This document shows positions 1 through 8,420 of a stretch of 39,548 bases of DNA, in pieces. Origin of the DNA: Desulfobulbaceae bacterium. GTDB taxonomy: Bacteria; Desulfobacterota; Desulfobulbia; Desulfobulbales; Desulfocapsaceae. Below the pieces are notes generated by a model. The model was not told where the DNA came from. It worked only from the letters and a program-made list of their open reading frames with translations, and did not search any database. The stretch is from contig WBUQ01000024.1 of the NCBI GenBank assembly GCA_008933635.1, forward strand, positions 1-39,548, given 5' to 3'. Made by a program: the position numbers and the translations under genes. Position 1 is the first letter of the stretch; every line of letters begins with the position of its first letter.

Positions 1-376
1 GGTCCTGCAGTCGCTTTTTGAAATAGGCCAGCACTTCCTCCGGCGACATCGCCGCCAGCTTCTTTTCGTCAAGGCCCAGGGCATGGGCCAGCCGTTTCGG
101 GTTCTTCAGCCACTCATCAAGCAGGCCTGCAGCTACCAGGTCGAACTCTGCCTCGCCGGCCTGCGGCAGGTCGGCCCCTTCGAAGGTATGGGCGAAGACC
201 TGGTCGTAGAGGTCGAAATACTTCTCGCTCTTGACCAGAATGGTGCGGGCGGCGATATAGAAGTCGGCCAGCGAATTGACCAGCCCCTCGCCCATCGCCC
301 GCTGCAGCAGCAGAAACGAGGTCGGGCTGACCGGGATGCCGGTGTCGCGGAGGGTATAGAAGAAGTGGATGAACAC
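1..376 (-). CDS. CoxE-like VWA domain protein, N-terminal part
   Basis: This is the first 125 codons of a protein that runs off the window edge. I read it from a GTG at 376, giving V-F-I-H-F-F-Y-T-L-R-D-T-G-I-P-V, the typical N-terminus of the CoxE-like von Willebrand A proteins. A later stretch, D-L-Y-D-Q-V-F-A-H-T-F-E-G-A, is also characteristic. The metal-binding VWA domain itself would lie beyond the window. The frame is open throughout. A purine-rich AGGCGGGGGC lies about 7 bases before the GTG and may be the ribosome site. It follows the MoxR ATPase gene after 15 bases, the usual MoxR-VWA pairing, in which the ATPase and VWA protein are thought to act together in assembling or maturing other proteins. 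The substrate cannot be told from this fragment. Confidence 0.8.
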   Translation of the reverse strand, partial: MFIHFFYTLRDTGIPVSPTSFLLLQRAMGEGLVNSLADFYIAARTILVKSEKYFDLYDQVFAHTFEGADLPQAGEAEFDLVAAGLLDEWLKNPKRLAHALGLDEKKLAAMSPEEVLAYFKKRLQD

Positions 377-391
377 ACGCGTCGCCCCCGC

Positions 392-1237
392 CTAGCGGAA
401 GAAGCCCCGCTTCAGCATCATGTTGGCCGATTTCAGGTAATCGCCGCTCTTCTTGAACAGCACGCCGAGATAGGGAATTTCCCGCTCCAGCGCCTCCCCC
501 CGCCTGAAATCGGGATCGGCCTGCAAGGCCCTGATCCAGTTGATCAGTTCCCTGGTCGCCGGTTTTTTCTCAAGACCGTCGATCGCACGGAGTTCGTAGA
601 AGGCGCGGATCGCGTTTTCCGCCAGTTTCTCTGGAATGTCGGGGAAGTGGGCGTCGATGATTCGCCGCATCATCTTCGGCTCGGGGAAGGCGATATGGTG
701 GAAGTTGCAGCGGCCGAGAAAGGGGTCGGACAGATCCTTCTTGGCGTTGGAGGTGATGACGATCACCGGCCGGTGGCGGGCCCTGACCACCGCGTCGGTC
801 TCGATGATATCGAACTGCATCTGGTCGAGAACATCGAGCATGTCGTCCTGGAACTCGGTCTCGGCCTTGTCGATCTCGTCGATCAGTAGCACCGTCCGCT
901 CCTCTGCCGTGAAGGCCTGGCCGATCCGGCCCATGCGGATGTATTCGTTGATGTCGCTGACGTCCCGCCGCGAGTCGCCAAAGCGGCTGTCGTTGAGCCT
1001 GGTCAGGGTGTCGTACTGGTAGAGGGCCTCCACCAGTTTCATGTTCGACTTGACGTTGAGGATGATCAGCGGCATGCCGAGGCTTTCGGCAATCGCATGG
1101 GCCAGCATGGTCTTGCCGGTGCCGGGTTCGCCCTTGAGCAGCAGCGGCATCTCGAGGGCCATCGAGATATTGACGATCTTGGCCAGTTCCTCATCGAGCA
1201 CATAGCGGCTCGAGCCGCTGAATCGATTGACTCCCAT
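392..1237 (-). CDS. MoxR-family AAA+ ATPase
   Basis: A 281-residue MoxR-type AAA+ ATPase. The Walker A motif is G-E-P-G-T-G-K-T and Walker B is V-L-L-I-D-E-I-D-K-A. Arginines downstream in the F-L-G-R-C-N-F region fit sensor or finger positions. MoxR ATPases act as chaperone-like partners of VWA proteins, and one follows immediately. I chose the ATG at 1237 because family similarity begins just after it (N-R-F-S-G-S-S-R-Y) and AAGGA lies 4 bases upstream. In-frame ATGs at 1264 and 1276 would add 9 or 13 residues, but these have no ribosome site and weaker GC third-position bias. The gene begins just past the terminator of the upstream superoxide dismutase gene. Its TAG stop is in frame with the VWA start 15 bases on. 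Confidence 0.9.
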   Translation of the reverse strand: MGVNRFSGSSRYVLDEELAKIVNISMALEMPLLLKGEPGTGKTMLAHAIAESLGMPLIILNVKSNMKLVEALYQYDTLTRLNDSRFGDSRRDVSDINEYIRMGRIGQAFTAEERTVLLIDEIDKAETEFQDDMLDVLDQMQFDIIETDAVVRARHRPVIVITSNAKKDLSDPFLGRCNFHHIAFPEPKMMRRIIDAHFPDIPEKLAENAIRAFYELRAIDGLEKKPATRELINWIRALQADPDFRRGEALEREIPYLGVLFKKSGDYLKSANMMLKRGFFR

Positions 1238-1288
1238 TGTGTCCTTCGCTGTTTGAATCGACATGTCGCGTTGCATACCCAGAGACTA

Positions 1289-1325
1289 CAAAAAAGCCCT
1301 CTCCCGTGTCAACAGGAGAGGGCTT
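1289..1325 (-). terminator. Rho-independent terminator after superoxide dismutase
   Basis: A perfect 11-bp stem (1294-1304 with 1315-1325) encloses a 10-base loop. On the minus strand it is followed by a run of T (complement of 1290-1295). It lies 17 bases past the dismutase stop and only about 13-50 bases before the possible MoxR starts. Confidence 0.9.
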
Positions 1326-1341
1326 CCGATTACGTAAAATG

Positions 1342-1956
1342 TTAACGGCGGAAGCGGCTGGTGGCAAGGTAGTTCTCGTTGACCGTCTCCCAGTTGATGA
1401 CATTGAAGAAAGCGGCGATATAATCCGGCCGGCGGTTCTGGTAGAGCAGGTAATAGGCGTGCTCCCAGAGGTCAATGCCGAGCACCGGCACTTTGCCCAG
1501 GATCAGCGGGCTGTCCTGGTTCGGCGTGGAGAGGATCTCCAGTTTGCCGCCGTCAAGGACCAGCCACGCCCAGCCGCTGCCGAACACCTTGATTGCCGCA
1601 ACGGAAAACTTCTCCTTGAACAGATCGAAACTGCCGAAGGTGTCCTTGATCGCCTCAACGACCGGGCCGGCAGGATTGACATCCTTTTTCAGCATCGGCC
1701 AGAAAAAGCTGTGGTTGGCATGGCCGCCACCATGGTTGCGGACGATGGTGCGGATGTCTTCCGGCACTTCGGCCAGGTTGCGAAGCAGCTGTTCAACGCT
1801 CAGTTTCTCGAGATCGGCCTTGTCCTTGATCGCCGCATTGAGGTTGTTGATATAGGCCTGATGATGCATGGTGTGATGGATTTCCATCGTTCTGGCATCG
1901 ATATGGGGCTCGAGGGCATCATAGGGATAGGGCAGTTCAGGTAGCAGGTGACTCAT
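1342..1956 (-). CDS. sodA: superoxide dismutase, Mn-type Fe/Mn family
   Basis: A 204-residue Fe/Mn superoxide dismutase, full length for the family, which converts superoxide to peroxide and oxygen. The four metal ligands fall in the expected motifs: the early [24 protein letters not shown], and [15 protein letters not shown] together with T-P-N-Q-D (the Gln of the second shell in the C-terminal half) matches manganese rather than iron enzymes; that is family knowledge, not proof of the metal. There is no signal peptide, so it is cytoplasmic. The ATG at 1956 is preceded by AGAGGAGG at good spacing; a longer in-frame start at 1986 lacks such a site. An intrinsic terminator follows. It is probably monocistronic. 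Confidence 0.95.
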   Translation of the reverse strand: MSHLLPELPYPYDALEPHIDARTMEIHHTMHHQAYINNLNAAIKDKADLEKLSVEQLLRNLAEVPEDIRTIVRNHGGGHANHSFFWPMLKKDVNPAGPVVEAIKDTFGSFDLFKEKFSVAAIKVFGSGWAWLVLDGGKLEILSTPNQDSPLILGKVPVLGIDLWEHAYYLLYQNRRPDYIAAFFNVINWETVNENYLATSRFRR

Positions 1957-2338
1957 GATGGTACCTCCTCTGACTTGGCACGGCATGCCCGGACGATAAC
2001 GGGCACGTGTCCGCGGGATGGGTTGTGTATCTGAAGTGAGCCTCCGGACGACTCGCCTATCAACTCGATCTGAACGGAAAATCCAGCTCGTTACAGATCA
2101 AACCCTTTCACAGAAGGGAATTCCGGACTCAATTCACTTTAGGAAAAGCTAATTACCGGCACCGTCGAAGTCAATCGGCGATCAACGGAATGACGGCGGG
2201 TCGGTCGCTGAGGCTGGGCCTTCGCGGCCAGCAGGAAGCGGCGGGGGAAAATGGAGCGGGAAGTCGGTGCATCCCAAGGGCGTGGTCGGTTCAAATTCGC
2301 CCCGGCCGCTTGACGGTCGAGGCGAAGACCGGCAGGAA
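1957..2338. other. intergenic region, no gene seen
   Basis: This 382-base gap separates the dismutase start from the murA stop. I see no convincing gene. Short GC-rich inverted repeats occur, for example CTGGGCC and GGCCAG around a TTCG near 2213-2231, but none has a T-run. The stretch near 2268-2312 resembles a tRNA T-arm (GGTTCAAATT) without a matching acceptor or CCA end. No clear promoter for the dismutase gene could be picked out. Confidence 0.5.
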
Positions 2339-3613
2339 CTACTCTCTGTCCTTCCAGACCCTGGCACCCAGGGCGGTGAGTTTGTCGACGAGATTTTCGT
2401 AGCCGCGCTCAAGGTGGTAGATCCGGGATATCTCGGTCCGTCCCGACGCGGCGAGGCCGGCGATCACCAGCGACGAGGAGGCCCGGAGATCTGTCGCCAT
2501 CACCTGCGCCCCGCTCAACCCGCTCATGCCGCGGCCGTTGACGACGCAGCTGTGGCCGTCGATCCGGATGTCGGCACCCAGCCGCTGCAGTTCCGCCACG
2601 TGCATGAAGCGGTTTTCGAATATGGTTTCGGTGATCACGCAGACATCGGAGCTGAGAGTCATCAGGGCCATGAACTGGGCCTGGAGGTCGGTCGGGTAGC
2701 CGGGGAAGGGCATGGTCTTGATATCGACGCTTTTCAGCGCATGTCCGTTGTCCTTGGGCCAGCGGACGGAGATGCTGGATTCGCCTTCCTCGACAATCAG
2801 GCCGGAAGCCCGCAGCTTCTCCAGCAGCGAAGGCAGATGGGCGGGATTGCAGTGGGTGACGGTCCCTTCGCCGCCGGTTGCGGCGATGGCAATCAGGTAG
2901 GTGCCGGCCTCGATCCGGTCCGGGATGATGTCGCAGTCGGCCGCCTCCAGCCGGTCGACGCCATGGATCGTCAGCCGATCGGTATTCCGGCCCTCGATAC
3001 GGGCGCCCATACCGGTGAGCATATCGATCAGGTTGGCTATCTCCGGCTCGCGCGCGGCGTTTTTCAGGACCGTGGTCCCCTCGGCCATGACCGCGGCCAT
3101 CAGCAGGTTCTCGGTGCCGGTGACGGTCGGGATGTCGAAATAGATGGTGCAGCCCCGCATCCTGCCGTCTATCTCCGCATCGACATAGCCGTGCTCGAGC
3201 CGGCAGGTCACGCCCAGTCTCTCAAGACCGGTGATATGAAAATTGATCGGCCTGGCGCCGATGGCGCAGCCGCCCGGCAACGACACCTTGGCTCTGCCCA
3301 TACGGGCCAGGAGCGGGCCGAGGACAAGCACCGAAGCCCGCATGGTCTTGACCAGGTCGTAGGGTGCTTCGGTGTTGCGCAGGTCCGTGCTGTCGATATG
3401 GAGGACATCGCCCTGCCGTTCATGCCGCACCCCGAGGTTTTCCATCAGCCGGAGAAACGTCCGGGTATCCCTCAGGTCAGGCACGTTGCCAAGCCGATGC
3501 CGGCCCGGCGCCAGGAGCGTCGCGGCAATCAGCGGCAGAGCCGCGTTCTTCGCACCGCTGATCCGTACCGTTCCATGCAGGGACCTGCCGCCCTCGATTA
3601 TCAGTTTATCCAT
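2339..3613 (-). CDS. murA: UDP-N-acetylglucosamine 1-carboxyvinyltransferase
   Basis: A 424-residue MurA, which transfers enolpyruvate from PEP to UDP-GlcNAc in the first committed step of peptidoglycan synthesis, in the cytoplasm. Near the start, [10 protein letters not shown] carries the conserved Lys and Asn. The active-site loop is [12 protein letters not shown], with the catalytic Cys that is the fosfomycin target. The conserved Asp sits in [11 protein letters not shown], and the Arg in [12 protein letters not shown]. Length is normal. I chose the ATG at 3613 (M-D-K-L-I-I-E-G-G), 7 bases after the prmC stop. A further upstream start would run into prmC. It is the last gene of prfA-prmC-murA. 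Confidence 0.97.
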   Translation of the reverse strand: MDKLIIEGGRSLHGTVRISGAKNAALPLIAATLLAPGRHRLGNVPDLRDTRTFLRLMENLGVRHERQGDVLHIDSTDLRNTEAPYDLVKTMRASVLVLGPLLARMGRAKVSLPGGCAIGARPINFHITGLERLGVTCRLEHGYVDAEIDGRMRGCTIYFDIPTVTGTENLLMAAVMAEGTTVLKNAAREPEIANLIDMLTGMGARIEGRNTDRLTIHGVDRLEAADCDIIPDRIEAGTYLIAIAATGGEGTVTHCNPAHLPSLLEKLRASGLIVEEGESSISVRWPKDNGHALKSVDIKTMPFPGYPTDLQAQFMALMTLSSDVCVITETIFENRFMHVAELQRLGADIRIDGHSCVVNGRGMSGLSGAQVMATDLRASSSLVIAGLAASGRTEISRIYHLERGYENLVDKLTALGARVWKDRE

Positions 3614-3620
3614 CTTCTGC

Positions 3621-4502
3621 TCACCATGTGTTCCCTGCCATCCTGACGTGCAGGACGCGATCCCTTCCAGCATAATCCTTCAAAACCTCGACGTACTCGA
3701 AAAATCTCCGCGTTTCATCCTCTCCGGCAAACATCGCCAGCAATTCCCCCCCCTGCCCGGCCCCGATCTCGACGAACACCTCGCCGCCGGGCAGCATCAG
3801 CTCGGGCAAGCCCGCCTTGATCCGACGGATGACATCCAGGCCATCCTCCCCCCCATCGAGAGCCAGAAGGGGTTCATGGGCGGCCACCTCCGGATCGAGG
3901 TCCTCTCCGATCTCACGCCGGCTTATGTATGGCGGATTCGAGACCAGCAGGGATATCCTTCCCCGCCCGGCAAAGGCGGCAAGGAGATCGGCGCGGACGA
4001 GCGCAACCCGGCCCTCTACCCGGTGCCGCCTGCAGTTCTGCCGGGCGACCGCCAGCGCCTCGCCTGACAGATCGACCGCAATGATATCGCGCTCAAGCTC
4101 CAGGGCCAGGATGATGGCGATCACCCCGCTGCCGCAGCAGAGATCGAGCATGTGCCCCTGGGGCAATTGCCTCTTCCCCACTGCCGCCAGCACCTGTTCG
4201 ACCAGAAATTCCGTTTCCGGACGGGGGATCAGCACCGCCGGGTTAACGGTGAAGGGCAGCGACCAGAACTCCCGTTCGCCAAGGATATAGGCAATCGGCT
4301 CCCGCTGTCTGCGCCGCCCGAGCATGGCGGTGAATCTCTCCAGCGGCTGCGGCGGGATTTCGCTTTCTCCTGCCAGATAGAGCTCTGTCCGGCTCTTCCC
4401 CAGACAATGGCCCAGCAGCAGCTGCGCATCCAGTTCGCCGCCGGGAAGCCCCGCCTCGGCGAGTTCCCTGGCAGCGTTGCGGATGCAATCGATTATGCGC
4501 AT
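3621..4502 (-). CDS. prmC: peptide chain release factor N5-glutamine methyltransferase
   Basis: A 293-residue PrmC (HemK) that methylates the Gln of the GGQ motif in release factors using S-adenosylmethionine. It has a helical N-terminal domain (about residues 1-80) and a Rossmann methyltransferase domain. The SAM motif is [11 protein letters not shown], with C-C where D-L-G-T-G-S-G is common. The catalytic N-P-P-Y sits in S-N-P-P-Y-I-S. It follows prfA, the gene of its substrate RF1, by 48 bases, the classical arrangement, and precedes murA by 7 bases. CAGGTGAT lies just before the ATG. Confidence 0.97.
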   Translation of the reverse strand: MRIIDCIRNAARELAEAGLPGGELDAQLLLGHCLGKSRTELYLAGESEIPPQPLERFTAMLGRRRQREPIAYILGEREFWSLPFTVNPAVLIPRPETEFLVEQVLAAVGKRQLPQGHMLDLCCGSGVIAIILALELERDIIAVDLSGEALAVARQNCRRHRVEGRVALVRADLLAAFAGRGRISLLVSNPPYISRREIGEDLDPEVAAHEPLLALDGGEDGLDVIRRIKAGLPELMLPGGEVFVEIGAGQGGELLAMFAGEDETRRFFEYVEVLKDYAGRDRVLHVRMAGNTW

Positions 4503-4550
4503 GGGATCACCTGCGATTCCGCGGCAATGCGAAACATGACCGGTCGTTTT

Positions 4551-5621
4551 CTACTGGATGGCCTTCAGCCGTTCGGCCTGGTCATGGGCGGTCAGCGGAT
4601 CGATGACGTCCTCGAGCTTGCCGTTGAGGATCGCATCGAGTTTGTACAGTGTCAGGTTGATGCGATGGTCGGTCATCCGGCCCTGGGGGAAATTGTAGGT
4701 GCGTATCCGCTCGCTGCGGTCGCCAGAGCCGACCTGGCTTTTCCTGTCCTGCGATATCCTGTCGTGGTGCTCCTGCTGCATCCTGTCGAGCAGACGCGCC
4801 CGCAGGACGACCAGGGCCTTGGCCTTGTTCTTGTGCTGGGACTTCTCATCCTGGCAGGTGACGACCAGACCGGTCGGCAGGTGGGTGACCCGGACAGCCG
4901 AATCGGTGGTGTTGACGCTCTGCCCGCCGGGGCCGGAGGAGCGGTAGACATCGAACTTCAGTTCGTTCATGTCGATGTTGAGTTCGACCTCGTCGGCCTC
5001 CGGCAGGATGGCGACAGTCACCGCCGAGGTATGGATCCGCCCCTGGGTCTCGGTCTCCGGAACCCGCTGCACCCGGTGGACACCGCTCTCGTACTTCAGC
5101 CTGGAATAGACCTGGTCGCCGCTGATCATCGCGATGATCTCCTTGAAGCCGCCGATCCCAAGCGGGCTCGAACTCATGATCTCGACCCGCCAGCCCATCG
5201 ACTCGGCAAACCGCGAGTACATCCGGAACAGGTCGCCGACGAACAGCGCCGCCTCATCCCCGCCGGTACCGGCCCTGATCTCGAGGAAGATGTTGCGGTC
5301 ATCGTTGGGATCCTTGGGCAGCAACACGAGCTTGATATCCCGGTCAAGGTTTTTCTCCCTTTCCTCGAGCTCTTCGATTTCGACGCGGGCAAGTTCCTTC
5401 ATCTCCGGATCTTCATCTTCATCCTGGAGGATCGCGCGGTTGTCGACGATATCCTTCCGAACCTGGAGCAGGTCGGTATGCAGGGCATGGAGCTTCGACA
5501 GATGGGCGTGCTCCCGCACCACCTTCTGAAACTCCTGCTGGTTGCCGACCAGGTCGGGGTCGGACAGCCGGCCCTCCAGGTGCTCGAGTTTTTCCACTAG
5601 ATTTTCAAATACATCGACCAT
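4551..5621 (-). CDS. prfA: peptide chain release factor 1
   Basis: A 356-residue RF1, which recognises UAA and UAG and triggers hydrolysis of peptidyl-tRNA. The catalytic G-G-Q lies in [10 protein letters not shown]. The codon-recognition tripeptide is P-E-T in [10 protein letters not shown], the P-x-T form of RF1 rather than the SPF of RF2. The N-terminal part is a charged coiled-coil-rich domain. I chose the ATG at 5621 (M-V-D-V-F-E-N-L). An alternative at 5654 would place the first codons inside the rpmE terminator. No strong ribosome site is visible (GCGGATCC before the ATG). Only about 30 bases separate it from that terminator, so expression may depend on readthrough. Confidence 0.97.
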   Translation of the reverse strand: MVDVFENLVEKLEHLEGRLSDPDLVGNQQEFQKVVREHAHLSKLHALHTDLLQVRKDIVDNRAILQDEDEDPEMKELARVEIEELEEREKNLDRDIKLVLLPKDPNDDRNIFLEIRAGTGGDEAALFVGDLFRMYSRFAESMGWRVEIMSSSPLGIGGFKEIIAMISGDQVYSRLKYESGVHRVQRVPETETQGRIHTSAVTVAILPEADEVELNIDMNELKFDVYRSSGPGGQSVNTTDSAVRVTHLPTGLVVTCQDEKSQHKNKAKALVVLRARLLDRMQQEHHDRISQDRKSQVGSGDRSERIRTYNFPQGRMTDHRINLTLYKLDAILNGKLEDVIDPLTAHDQAERLKAIQ

Positions 5622-5651
5622 GGATCCGCGAAGATGCTGAGATGGTATGGA

Positions 5652-5696
5652 CAAAAGAAAAGCCCACAGTCATGGCAATGCATCACTGTGGGCTTT
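5652..5696 (-). terminator. Rho-independent terminator after rpmE
   Basis: A perfect 12-bp stem (5659-5670 with 5685-5696) is followed on the minus strand by TTTTCTTTTG. It sits about 60 bases past the rpmE stop and 31 bases ahead of the prfA start. Confidence 0.9.
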
Positions 5697-5757
5697 GTCG
5701 GCTGGGAACCGCAGGCGTGGGGAAGTCGTCAGCAGCAGCCTCCGGCAGACAGGGATA

Positions 5758-5976
5758 TCACTTGCCTTTCTTTTCGAAATGCCTGGCGTAGCGCTGTTTG
5801 AATTTCTCAATGCGGCCGGCGGTGTCGACCAGTTTCTGCTTGCCGGTAAAGAAGGGGTGGCAGGCAGAACAGATCTCCACCTTGATCTCGGGCAGGATCG
5901 AACCCATCTCGACTTCATTGCCGCAGGCACATACTGCCTTTATATTATTAAACTTTGGATGTATTCCATCTTTCAT
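5758..5976 (-). CDS. rpmE: large ribosomal subunit protein bL31, zinc form
   Basis: A 72-residue bL31 of the 50S subunit. It opens M-K-D-G-I-H-P-K, as in the family. Four cysteines at positions 16, 18, 36 and 39 (C-A-C and C-S-A-C) are the zinc ligands of the C+ form. The C-terminus is basic and ends in a short Lys-rich tail. GAGAGGAG lies about 9 bases before the ATG. It has its own near-consensus promoter at 6064-6091 and a strong terminator, so the main transcript should be monocistronic, with some readthrough into prfA possible. Confidence 0.97.
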   Translation of the reverse strand: MKDGIHPKFNNIKAVCACGNEVEMGSILPEIKVEICSACHPFFTGKQKLVDTAGRIEKFKQRYARHFEKKGK

Positions 5977-6063
5977 GGCGTTCTGCTCCTCTCGTTCTCT
6001 CTATGTTGACGTTTTGCAGCGATAGTTGCTCAGGCTGGACAACTTTTTTTGCACAAGGTCGAC

Positions 6064-6091
6064 ATTATACCCAATCATCGGATTTGTTCAA
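6064..6091 (-). promoter_or_regulatory. sigma-70-type promoter of rpmE
   Basis: On the minus strand TTGAAC (6091-6086), a 16-base spacer and a perfect TATAAT (6069-6064) lie about 90 bases before the rpmE start. Transcription would begin near 6057, giving a leader of about 80 bases. Assigned by consensus only. Confidence 0.75.
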
Positions 6092-6113
6092 GGCAAAACA
6101 ACAGCGGGCACTG

Positions 6114-7364
6114 TCAGCCATTCATCGAATCGAGGAAGTCCTTGTTGGTTTTCTGGGATTTCAGCTTGTCGAGGAGAAAATCCATGCAATCGGAGGGATT
6201 CATCGAATTGAGCAGCTTGCGCAGGATCCAGACCCGGTTCAGGACCTCCGGTTTGAGCAGCAGATCTTCCTTTCTGGTTCCCGACCTCTTGATATCGATG
6301 GCGGGAAAAATCCGCTTGTCGGCCATCTTTCGGTCAAGGACCAGTTCCATGTTGCCGGTACCCTTGAACTCTTCGAAGATGACCTCGTCCATCCGGCTGC
6401 CGGTCTCGATCAGGGCGGTGGCGAGGATCGTCAGACTGCCGCCCTCTTCGATATTCCTGGCAGCGCCGAAAAATCGCTTCGGCCGGTGCAGGGCGTTGGC
6501 CTCGACACCGCCGGAGAGAATCTTGCCGCTCGCCGGGGTAACGGTGTTGTACGCGCGGGCAAGACGGGTAATGCTGTCGAGCAGGATGACGACATCCTTC
6601 TTGTGCTCGACCAGCCGCTTGGCCTTTTCAATGACCATCTCGGCCACCTGAATATGCCGCTGCGGCGGCTCGTCAAAGGTCGAACTGACCACCTCGGCGG
6701 TCTTGACCGAACGGGTCATCTCCGTGACCTCTTCCGGCCGCTCGTCGATCAGCAGGACGATCAGATACACCTCTTTGTGGTTGCGGACGATCGAGTTGGC
6801 GATTTTCTGCATCAGGACGGTCTTGCCGGTCCGCGGCGGCGCGACGATCAGTCCGCGCTGGCCTTTGCCGATTGGTGCGAACATATCGAGGACCCGCATC
6901 GAATAGTTGTCCGGCTGCCATTCGAGGTTGAGCTTTTCATTGGGGTGGAGGGGTGTGAGGTTGCCGAACAGAGTCTTTTGTTTCGACGCCTCCGGCGGAT
7001 CGAAGTTGATCGTCTCGACCTTGAGCAGGGCGAAATACCTTTCCCCTTCTTTGGGCGAGCGGACCAGACCGTCGATGACATCGCCGGTCCTCAGGTTGAG
7101 ACGGCGGATCTGCGACGGGGAGACGTAGATATCGTCCGGACCGGGAAGGTAATTGTAATCCGGCGCACGAAGGAAACCAAAGCCGTCCGGGAGTATTTCC
7201 AGAACGCCGCTGCCCCGCAGCTTGCCGTCCTTGTCGGCCTGGTCCTGGAGCAGGGCAAAGATCAGTTCCTGCTTGCGCATGGAACTGTAGCCCTCGACTT
7301 TCGCATTCCTGGCGAGTTTGACCAACTCGCCGATTTTCATCATCTTTAATTCCGCCAGATTCAT
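6114..7364 (-). CDS. rho: transcription termination factor Rho
   Basis: A 416-residue Rho, the hexameric RNA-dependent ATPase helicase that ends unprotected transcripts. Domains run in the normal order: an N-terminal helical domain (1-45), a cold-shock-like RNA-binding domain (G-F-G-F-L-R, about 60-66), and the ATPase core with Walker A P-P-R-T-G-K-T and Walker [10 protein letters not shown]. The Q-loop and R-loop regions are present, and there is no insertion, unlike some actinobacterial forms. TAGGAGAAGGTG precedes the ATG at good spacing. Upstream is a 459-base gap with two promoter-like sites, so a long, possibly self-regulating leader is likely. The next gene, rpmE, has its own promoter. 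Confidence 0.98.
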   Translation of the reverse strand: MNLAELKMMKIGELVKLARNAKVEGYSSMRKQELIFALLQDQADKDGKLRGSGVLEILPDGFGFLRAPDYNYLPGPDDIYVSPSQIRRLNLRTGDVIDGLVRSPKEGERYFALLKVETINFDPPEASKQKTLFGNLTPLHPNEKLNLEWQPDNYSMRVLDMFAPIGKGQRGLIVAPPRTGKTVLMQKIANSIVRNHKEVYLIVLLIDERPEEVTEMTRSVKTAEVVSSTFDEPPQRHIQVAEMVIEKAKRLVEHKKDVVILLDSITRLARAYNTVTPASGKILSGGVEANALHRPKRFFGAARNIEEGGSLTILATALIETGSRMDEVIFEEFKGTGNMELVLDRKMADKRIFPAIDIKRSGTRKEDLLLKPEVLNRVWILRKLLNSMNPSDCMDFLLDKLKSQKTNKDFLDSMNG

Positions 7365-7472
7365 TAAACACCTTCTCCTATAGGACGAGTGGCAAGATGG
7401 ATGGGCGGCATTGGCAGATCAGCTGGTCCAGAGCAGATATGGGTCAGGATCGCCATACATCGAAGAGGCCGC

Positions 7473-7501
7473 ATAATATAATTGATAGTATTTTTCAGCA
7501 A
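7473..7501 (-). promoter_or_regulatory. candidate proximal rho promoter
   Basis: TTGCTG (7501-7496), a 17-base spacer and TATTAT (7478-7473) on the minus strand. Transcription would begin near 7466, about 100 bases before the rho ATG. Consensus match only. Confidence 0.45.
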
Positions 7502-7760
7502 GAATCCGCAGTGCATCGCAACCAGTGAATCCTAGCTGCACGTCAGCGGATAGGCAGAGACAGTATTTATCTGATAATTGTCAATAAGATCAAAAAGGAA
7601 ATGGAATGAAGACGTATCTCGAAATCAGGGATTTCTCAGCGACAACAGGATTCAACCCAAACCTACCCAAGACAGGGAATTGATCAAACAGAATGTCGTA
7701 CGGAAGTTATACGGATCCACCAGAGAACAGGCAGGAAATGTACTTCGCATCGTTCTCTCC

Positions 7761-7789
7761 CTTATACGTATTCAGTTCTGCAGTGTCAA
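7761..7789 (-). promoter_or_regulatory. strong candidate promoter, about 390 bases upstream of rho
   Basis: A perfect TTGACA (7789-7784), a 17-base spacer and TATAAG (7766-7761) on the minus strand, just after the coaE stop. This is among the best sigma-70 matches in the window. It would give rho a leader of about 390 bases, or drive a short RNA that I cannot delimit. Confidence 0.6.
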
Positions 7790-7823
7790 GCCTTGTCTTG
7801 CGGAATCGACGGCTTTTCCGTCT

Positions 7824-8420
7824 TCACCTGTTTTTTCCGATCAGGCGTACGAGGCGACTCACCTGCAGAAATGTCTGTGCCCACAACCCGGAATTATCAA
7901 CGACATACGCAGCCCGCGCAGCCTTTTCCTCGGGAGGCATCTGGGCCTGGAAAATCCTGCCGGCCTCCTCGGCGTCGAGACCATCCCTGCCGCATACCCG
8001 GGCAATGCAGACAGCCTCCGGGGCATAGACGACAGTAACGGCATCGAACTCGTCCTGCCACTGCACCTCGTACAGCAGTGGCACCTCGACAATGCTGACC
8101 CCGCCTCTGTTGTCAACCGCTGCCATGTTGTCCTTCAGTGTGCTCCTGATCAGAGGATGAAGGACCGTTTCAAGCCGGTGGCGCAGGGTCTCATCCCTGA
8201 AGACAGCATCCCGGAGGATACCCCTGTTGATCGTGCCGTCAGTGTTGAGGAATCTCTCCCCCCAGACCGTGACGATACCCTGCCATCCGGATGCCCCGGG
8301 CAGCATCAGCTGATGACACACCTGATCGGCGCTGAACAGGTCAGCCCGCAGGAGGCCGGCGAAAACAGCGGCGACACTGCTCTTGCCAGATCCGATGCCC
8401 CCGGTTATCGCCAACTTCAT
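7824..8420 (-). CDS. coaE: dephospho-CoA kinase
   Basis: A 198-residue CoaE, which phosphorylates dephospho-CoA with ATP in the last step of coenzyme A synthesis, in the cytoplasm. The P-loop G-G-I-G-S-G-K-S occupies residues 7-14. F-S-A-D-Q-V fits the acceptor-binding Asp region, and H-P-L-I-R-S lies in the CoA domain. I chose the ATG at 8420, which overlaps the rluD stop as ATGA and has GGGGAA just upstream; longer in-frame starts lie inside rluD. The overlap suggests translational coupling with rluD. Confidence 0.95.
   Translation of the reverse strand: MKLAITGGIGSGKSSVAAVFAGLLRADLFSADQVCHQLMLPGASGWQGIVTVWGERFLNTDGTINRGILRDAVFRDETLRHRLETVLHPLIRSTLKDNMAAVDNRGGVSIVEVPLLYEVQWQDEFDAVTVVYAPEAVCIARVCGRDGLDAEEAGRIFQAQMPPEEKAARAAYVVDNSGLWAQTFLQVSRLVRLIGKNR

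Larger units (their letters stand above)
7365..7823. other. intergenic region upstream of rho
   Basis: This 459-base gap between coaE and rho is AT-richer than its surroundings. It holds two promoter-like sequences facing rho (listed separately). On the minus strand there is a small GAAATC-CCT-GATTTC hairpin near 7620-7640. A 32-codon open frame starts at the minus-strand ATG at 7750, just downstream of the distal promoter, but its start would nearly coincide with the transcript start, so I do not call it a gene. No terminator-like hairpin with a T-run was found. Confidence 0.5.

Noticed and set aside
2255-2320. tRNA-like fragment (GGTTCAAATT T-arm)
   Set aside because: There is one mismatch and one wobble in the T-stem, no pairing acceptor stem upstream and no CCA end, so it is chance or a remnant at most.
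2267-3646. 459-codon plus-strand open frame opposite murA
   Set aside because: It is a mirror of the MurA frame; MurA motifs on the minus strand are complete.
4152-5600. long plus-strand open frame opposite prfA and prmC
   Set aside because: It is an antisense frame of GC-rich coding DNA; the minus strand encodes clear RF1 and PrmC, and the plus product matches nothing.
7655-7750. 32-codon minus-strand open frame with a ribosome-site-like GGGAGAGA
   Set aside because: Its start would almost coincide with the predicted transcript start, and the peptide has no recognisable features.
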